Of a stretch of DNA of 62,270 bases, positions 58,468 through 62,270 are shown piece after piece (the first letter of the stretch is position 1; each line of letters opens with the position of its first letter). The translations under genes were made by a program, and so were the position numbers. The stretch comes from Paenibacillus koleovorans NBRC 103111 (GTDB taxonomy: Bacteria; Bacillota; Bacilli; Paenibacillales; NBRC-103111), in assembly GCF_004000845.1 (NCBI RefSeq), contig NZ_BIMA01000035.1:1-62270 (forward strand), read 5' to 3'. The notes under the pieces are model-generated. The model was not told where the DNA came from, made no database searches, and worked only from the letters and a program-made list of their open reading frames with translations.

Positions 58468-59433
58468 TCAACGCACCGTGCGCTGCCGCTCGCGCCGCAG
58501 CAAGTACACGAAATACGGCGCGCCGATGATCGCCGTCATGATCCCCACGGGCACCTCCCGTGGGATCAGAATGACGCGCCCGAGGCAATCGCCGAGCAGC
58601 ATCAGATCCGCCCCGAGCAGCGCGGCGAGGGGCAACAGCCACTGCTGGCGCCCGCCGACGAGGCGCCGGGCGATGTGAGGGGCGAGCAGCCCGACGAAGC
58701 CGATGGCGCCGACCGCGGACACCGAGACGCCGGCGAGCCCGACGGCGAGCAGGAACAGCCAGAAGCGGTCGCCCGCGAGGCTCAGGCCTAGCGAGACGCT
58801 CGACTCGTCGCCGAGCTGAAGCACGTTCAGCTTGCGATAGCTGGCCAGGGCGAGCGGCACGAGCACGGCCATCGCCGGCAGCAAGTAACCGACCTGCGGC
58901 CAGCCGCGGCTCCACAGGCTGCCCGACAGCCACAGCAGCGCCATGTTGATGTTCGTCGGGTTCGTGACGAGCAAGTACTGGATGCCGGCCTGGAACACCG
59001 CGCCGATGGCGACGCCGATCAGCGCGATCGCGGACGGGCTCAACGTCAGTCGGCGGCTCAGCGCGAGCAGCAGCAGGAACGCAGCCAGCGCACCCGCAAA
59101 AGCCGTTAACGGCAGCATATATAGAGGTGACTTCGGGAACAGGAAAATAACGCCTGCCGCGAGGAAGCCCGCTCCCTTCGTGATGCCGATCACGTCCGGA
59201 CTGGCGAGCGGGTTGCGCACCAAGCTTTGCAAGATCGCGCCGCCGACGGCCAGCCCGATGCCGGCCAGCATCCCGACCACCGCCCGGGACAGCCGCAGCT
59301 CGTGCACGATGAAGTACGAGGCGCTGTCCGGGTCGAACAGGCCGGGCAGCACATCGGCCGGCGGCACGACGACGGCGCCGACGCTGACGGAGACGAGCAG
59401 CAGCGCGACCAGAACCGCGCCAGCCCCGACCAA
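58468..59433 (-). CDS. FecCD-type iron-siderophore permease, 5' end altered by deletion
   Basis: 321 aa, close to the length of a single FecCD permease (about 330-350), with the coupling motifs GGAILQSLVRNPLASPDVIG and GAIGFVGLLAPHIARRLVG and a normal C terminus (VGIMTAIIGAPYFVYLLRRER). The frame is open upstream (RRIGALVGAG is typical for the family) but no ATG is left: sequence before about 59445 belongs to an AraC regulator gene. TTG at 59433 has GGAGGATTGGAG upstream and could start translation. Binding protein and ATPase genes are absent, so function is doubtful. Confidence 0.75.
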   Translation of the reverse strand: MVGAGAVLVALLLVSVSVGAVVVPPADVLPGLFDPDSASYFIVHELRLSRAVVGMLAGIGLAVGGAILQSLVRNPLASPDVIGITKGAGFLAAGVIFLFPKSPLYMLPLTAFAGALAAFLLLLALSRRLTLSPSAIALIGVAIGAVFQAGIQYLLVTNPTNINMALLWLSGSLWSRGWPQVGYLLPAMAVLVPLALASYRKLNVLQLGDESSVSLGLSLAGDRFWLFLLAVGLAGVSVSAVGAIGFVGLLAPHIARRLVGGRQQWLLPLAALLGADLMLLGDCLGRVILIPREVPVGIMTAIIGAPYFVYLLRRERQRTVR

Positions 59434-59442
59434 CGCTCCAAT

Positions 59443-59911
59443 CCTCCGTCTCGTACAGGTAAATGAACAGGATGCGTTCCAGAATAAGCCGCTTGCGCAC
59501 CTGCTGCACCGTTTCGTCTTCGATGGAATGAATGTCGATCTCCGTGAGCGTGCGGAACAGCTCGTCCAGCATGTATTTGATTTTCACTTCGCTCAGGGTG
59601 CGCAGGGGACCGTAAAGCGTCCAGACGGACGGCTCCGGGAAAATCCGATATGTGATCAGGATGTATTCCGCTTCTTTCGTTTTGGGGACTTGGATCTGGT
59701 AGGGACCGTACTGGGGATGGCAGGCGAAGCCCTGCGAAATGACTAGCGGCGTTTGGGTCTCGGAAGTGATCGTAACATGGCCTCGGGTCACGATGAGCAG
59801 CGTATGGCGGGGTTCCTCTGATCCGGCGGTTGAGGTGAGCGATCGGGAGGTGCGGTGCGTTTGGATTTCCTCGAAAACCGGAATGAGGGCCATCAACTGC
59901 TCGAAGCTCAT
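59443..59911 (-). pseudogene. AraC-type regulator, sensor domain only (deletion relic)
   Basis: From ATG 59911 (AAAAGGAGTA upstream) about 155 codons encode the N-terminal ligand-sensing domain found in Btr/YbbB-like regulators of siderophore uptake (LIVTRGHVTITSETQTPLVISQGFACHPQYGPYQIQVPKTKEAEYILITYRIF, ending RKRLILERILFIYLYETE). The HTH and binding-protein parts are missing; the frame runs on out of phase through the permease gene. A deletion has joined this gene to fecCD. Confidence 0.78.
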
Positions 59912-59997
59912 GGGCGGGTACTCCTTTTTGCTGCTGAGGTGCTGGTAGGTGGCTGGTTAAGTGGCTGGATAGGTGTCAGTTAGGTGCCAGTTAGGTG

Positions 59998-60735
59998 CTA
60001 GTGCTGCGGGTGGCGGTCATGGGCGGCCAGCTTGCGTATATCGGCAGGGTTTAGCACTGTGCGTTCGTAATCGGTATAAAAGGCATGAATCATGGACAAA
60101 CCTACTTCTCGCAGCGTGATAAAAGCGTTCGGAAACAGCCTGTTCACGATCGGGTACAGCCAGCTCATGTATTTGTAGTATTTGTGCGTGTTCCGCAGGC
60201 CAGGGGTCGGGTGGATGTAGCCGGGACGGTACATGTAGGCTCTTCGGAAAGGGAGGCGCAGCAGTGCGTTTTCCGTACGTCCTTTGACGCGGGCCCACAT
60301 GCGGGAGCCTTTCTCCGTGCTGTCGGTGCCGGTGCCGGTCACATAGCAGAACACCATGTCCTCGTTAAGCCTTGTCAGTGTGTTCGCCAGATGGAGAGTG
60401 AGCGTATAGGTGACGCGCTCATAGTCCGCCTCGCTCATGCCGACCGACGAGACGCCCAGGCAAAAATAGCAGGCATTGTAGCCCTGCAGCTTGTCTTGGA
60501 TCGCGGACAGGTCGTAGAAATTGTCGTGCAGGAGCTCTGTAAGCTTGGGGTGCGAATAGCCGCAAGGCTTGCGCGTCAGCACGAGCACATGCTCGACATC
60601 CGGGTGCTGCAGGCATTCGTGGAGGACCCCCTCGCCTACCATGCCGGTCGCGCCGGTGATGATCGCTCTTATGGGCTGACGGGAAGCGCCTGGCTGGTGC
60701 ATAGGCACCTTTGGCATCGTTGACATCATTGGCAT
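59998..60735 (-). CDS. NAD(P)-binding Rossmann-fold protein (epimerase/SDR-like)
   Basis: 245 aa. A Rossmann motif TGATGMVGEG lies near residue 28, followed by VLTRKPCGYSHPKL, a NACYFCLGVSSVGMSEADYERVTYTLTL segment and VTGTGTDSTEKGSRMWARVKGRTENAL, with the pattern of small atypical SDR/NAD-dependent epimerase-like proteins (K in ARVKGRTE as active-site-type residue). The ATG at 60735 follows GAGGAGGAT; the ATG at 60756 lies upstream of that site. The substrate is unknown. The spacer 59912-59997 has short GGTGCTAGTTA-like repeats. Confidence 0.82.
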   Translation of the reverse strand: MPMMSTMPKVPMHQPGASRQPIRAIITGATGMVGEGVLHECLQHPDVEHVLVLTRKPCGYSHPKLTELLHDNFYDLSAIQDKLQGYNACYFCLGVSSVGMSEADYERVTYTLTLHLANTLTRLNEDMVFCYVTGTGTDSTEKGSRMWARVKGRTENALLRLPFRRAYMYRPGYIHPTPGLRNTHKYYKYMSWLYPIVNRLFPNAFITLREVGLSMIHAFYTDYERTVLNPADIRKLAAHDRHPQH

Positions 60736-60765
60736 AAGGGAATCCTCCTCGTTCATAGAGACCGT

Positions 60766-61521
60766 TTACAGTTCGATTTCCAGCACGACCGGGCAATGAT
60801 CGCTACCGTAAATGTGCGCGTCGATGCTTGCCTCAATAATCTGGGGCTCCAGGCGGGCGGACAGGAGAAAATAGTCGATTCGCCATCCCACGTTGCGCTC
60901 CCGGATCTTGGGCATAAGCGACCACCAGCTGTAGGCGTCGATGCGGTCCGGGTACTTGTGACGGAACGAGTCGAGGAAACCGGAGCCTAGCAGGATCGTC
61001 ATTTTGTCCCGCTCCTCGTCGGTGAAGCCGGAGTTGCCTCGGTTCGACCTGGCGTTTTTGATGTCGATCTCTTGGTGCGCGACGTTCAGATCGCCGCAGA
61101 CGATGACCGGTTTCTTCGCGTCCAGCTCTTGCAGGTAAGTGCGGAAGCGATCCTCCCATTCCATGCGGTATTCCAGCCGGGACAAATCACGTTTGGCGTT
61201 CGGCGTGTAGACGTTGACGAGGTAAAAGCTGTCGAACTCCAGCGTCAGCACGCGGCCTTCCGGCTCGCTGTCCTCCTCGATGCCGTAGCGGACCGAGAGC
61301 GGCTCCTGCTTGGAGAAGACGGCGGTGCCGGAGTAGCCTTTTTTGACGGCGTAGTTCCAGTAGGAGTGGTAAGGCTTGTACGGCTCCAAGTCGATCTGGC
61401 CTTCTTGCAGCTTCGTTTCTTGCAGGCAGATCAAGTCGGCGTCCACCTCGCGAAAATAGTCGTTGAAGCCTTTGTTGACGCAGGCACGCAGGCCGTTGAC
61501 GTTCCAGGATACGAGTTTCAT
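60766..61521 (-). CDS. exoA: Exodeoxyribonuclease III
   Basis: 251 aa. Catalytic motifs of the ExoIII/AP-endonuclease family are all present: SWNVNGLRA, LICLQETKLQ (metal-binding Glu), LVNVYTPN, CGDLNVAHQEIDIKN, the GFTDEERDKM loop, and the final IYGSDHCPVVLEIEL (Asp-His). It repairs abasic sites and trims 3' ends. The ATG at 61521 is chosen because AAGGGGA is nine bases upstream; the ATG three codons earlier is too close. The Bacillus name exoA is used (xthA in enterobacteria). Confidence 0.94.
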   Translation of the reverse strand: MKLVSWNVNGLRACVNKGFNDYFREVDADLICLQETKLQEGQIDLEPYKPYHSYWNYAVKKGYSGTAVFSKQEPLSVRYGIEEDSEPEGRVLTLEFDSFYLVNVYTPNAKRDLSRLEYRMEWEDRFRTYLQELDAKKPVIVCGDLNVAHQEIDIKNARSNRGNSGFTDEERDKMTILLGSGFLDSFRHKYPDRIDAYSWWSLMPKIRERNVGWRIDYFLLSARLEPQIIEASIDAHIYGSDHCPVVLEIEL

Positions 61522-61578
61522 TGGCAGCATTTCCCCTTGTTAAGCGTTCTACTTCCCATGGCTCTAGTGTAGCAGGTA

Positions 61579-62270
61579 CTAGTCGAGAAATCGAATGGCA
61601 TGGCTGTCTGCTTCGGCAGCGGCAAAGACCAGGAGCTGCCGGCCTTCGGCGGTAAGCGCGGCGCGGTCCGCCTCGGTAAGCGGTTCGAAGGCTTCCAGTA
61701 CGAGTGTGGCGGTGTTGCCGTCGGTGGATGTTTCCATTCTCCACAAGCCGCGGACAAAGCCGTCGACCAGAAACGAGGCGCGGATAATGCCGTTGATGGT
61801 GAAGACGCGCTTCTTGTAAGGCTCCGGCATGATGCGGGAGCGGTCGTCGTGCGACAGCAGGATGTTGTCGAACTCGCCGAGGAAGCGGACCGGCGCAGGG
61901 GTCTCGGCTGACGGGCGCGGCGCGTCCGGCAGGTCGAACAGCTCGACGCCTTGCTCGTCGAGGCAGGTGTAGAGCTGCGGCCGCAGCCGCTCGAACGCCT
62001 CGCGTAGCCGCGTCAGGCCGGACCAGGCCTGCATGTCCTTGGGCGAGGCGGGGCCGAACGCGGCCAAGTAGCGGCGCACGAGGGCGTCGAGGGCGCCGGC
62101 GCTGTTCGCCGCGTCGTGCGCCGCGGTGTTGCTGGCTCTGGCCAGGCCGCAGTCCTCTGCGGTGTTGCCGCCGTCGCCAGGCGCGTCCGCGCCGACGTTT
62201 GCCGCGGTGCTGCTGGGGCTGGCCAGGCCGCAGTCCTCCGCGGTGTTGCCGCCGTCGCCAGGCGCGTCCG
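61579..62270 (-). CDS. Winged-helix DNA-binding domain protein (AlkZ-like), truncated by the window edge
   Basis: The frame is open to the end of the window, so the N-terminal part lies outside. The visible 229 residues hold the C-terminal part of the HTH_42/AlkZ-like family: RRYLAAFGPASPKDMQAWSGL, GVELFDLPDAPRPS, APVRFLGEFDNILLSHDDRSRI and ASFLVDGFVRGLWRME. AlkZ relatives are DNA glycosylases that unhook interstrand crosslinks, but most members are untested. Oddity: the residues just before the conserved part are an Ala/Gly/Asp-rich linker containing a 27-residue tandem repeat. Confidence 0.85.
   Translation of the reverse strand, partial: DAPGDGGNTAEDCGLASPSSTAANVGADAPGDGGNTAEDCGLARASNTAAHDAANSAGALDALVRRYLAAFGPASPKDMQAWSGLTRLREAFERLRPQLYTCLDEQGVELFDLPDAPRPSAETPAPVRFLGEFDNILLSHDDRSRIMPEPYKKRVFTINGIIRASFLVDGFVRGLWRMETSTDGNTATLVLEAFEPLTEADRAALTAEGRQLLVFAAAEADSHAIRFLD
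62110..62270 (-). repeat. 81-bp in-frame tandem repeat within the winged-helix gene
   Basis: 62210-62270 repeats 62129-62189 with few changes (GGCCAGGCCGCAGTCCTC, GCGGTGTTGCCGCCGTCGCC). In the protein this gives DAPGDGGNTAEDCGLA twice, 27 residues apart, inside the linker before the conserved domain. The array may continue past the window edge. Confidence 0.85.

Noticed and set aside
58310-59911. A 533-codon minus-strand ORF
   Set aside because: Only its first ~155 codons look like protein (AraC sensor); the rest is the wrong frame of a FecCD permease, kept open by high GC and then by the 9-bp repeat.

Overview
The window looks like a chromosomal segment of a moderately GC-rich Firmicute of the Paenibacillaceae (Paenibacillus/Cohnella type). 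This is inferred from strong AGGAGG ribosome binding sites, sigma-A style promoters, frequent GTG/TTG starts, S-layer-homology and copper-amine-oxidase-like surface proteins, YitT and DUF2207 membrane proteins, a SWIM/SNF2 gene pair and many dispersed intergenic hairpin repeats. No rRNA, tRNA, CRISPR array, integrase or intact transposase was recognised.

Layout. 1-7.5 kb: a ROK sugar kinase converging on nanE, a terC-type gene behind a yybP-ykoY manganese riboswitch, a large secreted beta-propeller protein and a Uma2-type nuclease. 7.5-17.2 kb: the SWIM/SNF2 operon, yitT, a GNAT gene and a four-gene set (unknown protein, Ser-rich lipoprotein, glutathionylspermidine-synthase-like ligase, DUF350) resembling the enterobacterial yjf/ygiBC neighbourhoods. 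17.5-21.9 kb: a two-domain sulfurtransferase whose 3' end is repeated twice downstream, with accessory genes (XRE/membrane pair; marR-SDR-SpoIIAA-like) lying between the copies. This is the most unusual locus of the window. 22-30 kb: surface and solute-binding proteins, carbonic anhydrase, DUF2207, VOC. 30-36 kb: a Fur-box-preceded siderophore uptake operon (binding protein plus double-length FecCD permease), an AraC regulator and an ADP-ribosylglycohydrolase. 36-38.7 kb: an MqsR/MqsA-like toxin-antitoxin pair with a well-formed promoter/operator, then a second XRE/membrane-protein pair. 38.9-43.5 kb: a secreted glycoside hydrolase with two LamG domains, followed by a gene graveyard (deacetylase with an in-frame stop, solute-binding-protein tail, fused ABC ATPase/permease relic). 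43.5-54 kb: ABC-F, MFS, an S-layer protein, MarR/VOC, ArsR/SRPBCC, two TIMP-like secreted proteins and a DUF1801 protein. 54-59.9 kb: another decayed zone with a half sulfurtransferase, a polysaccharide lyase 8 relic, 9-bp minisatellites, hairpin repeats, a TetR/membrane operon and an AraC regulator fused by deletion to a FecCD permease. 60-62.3 kb: an NAD-binding protein, exonuclease III and an edge-truncated winged-helix protein.

Working units that can be read with some confidence are: Mn-sensing riboswitch to terC; Fur to siderophore uptake; XRE repressors with palindromic operators driving small membrane proteins (twice); MarR with three YTAG-N4-CTAR sites around marR and the SDR gene; ArsR with an operator across its own start codon; MqsA-type antitoxin with a divergent half-site pair around its promoter. 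Family names come from recalled sequence motifs, not from database searches.
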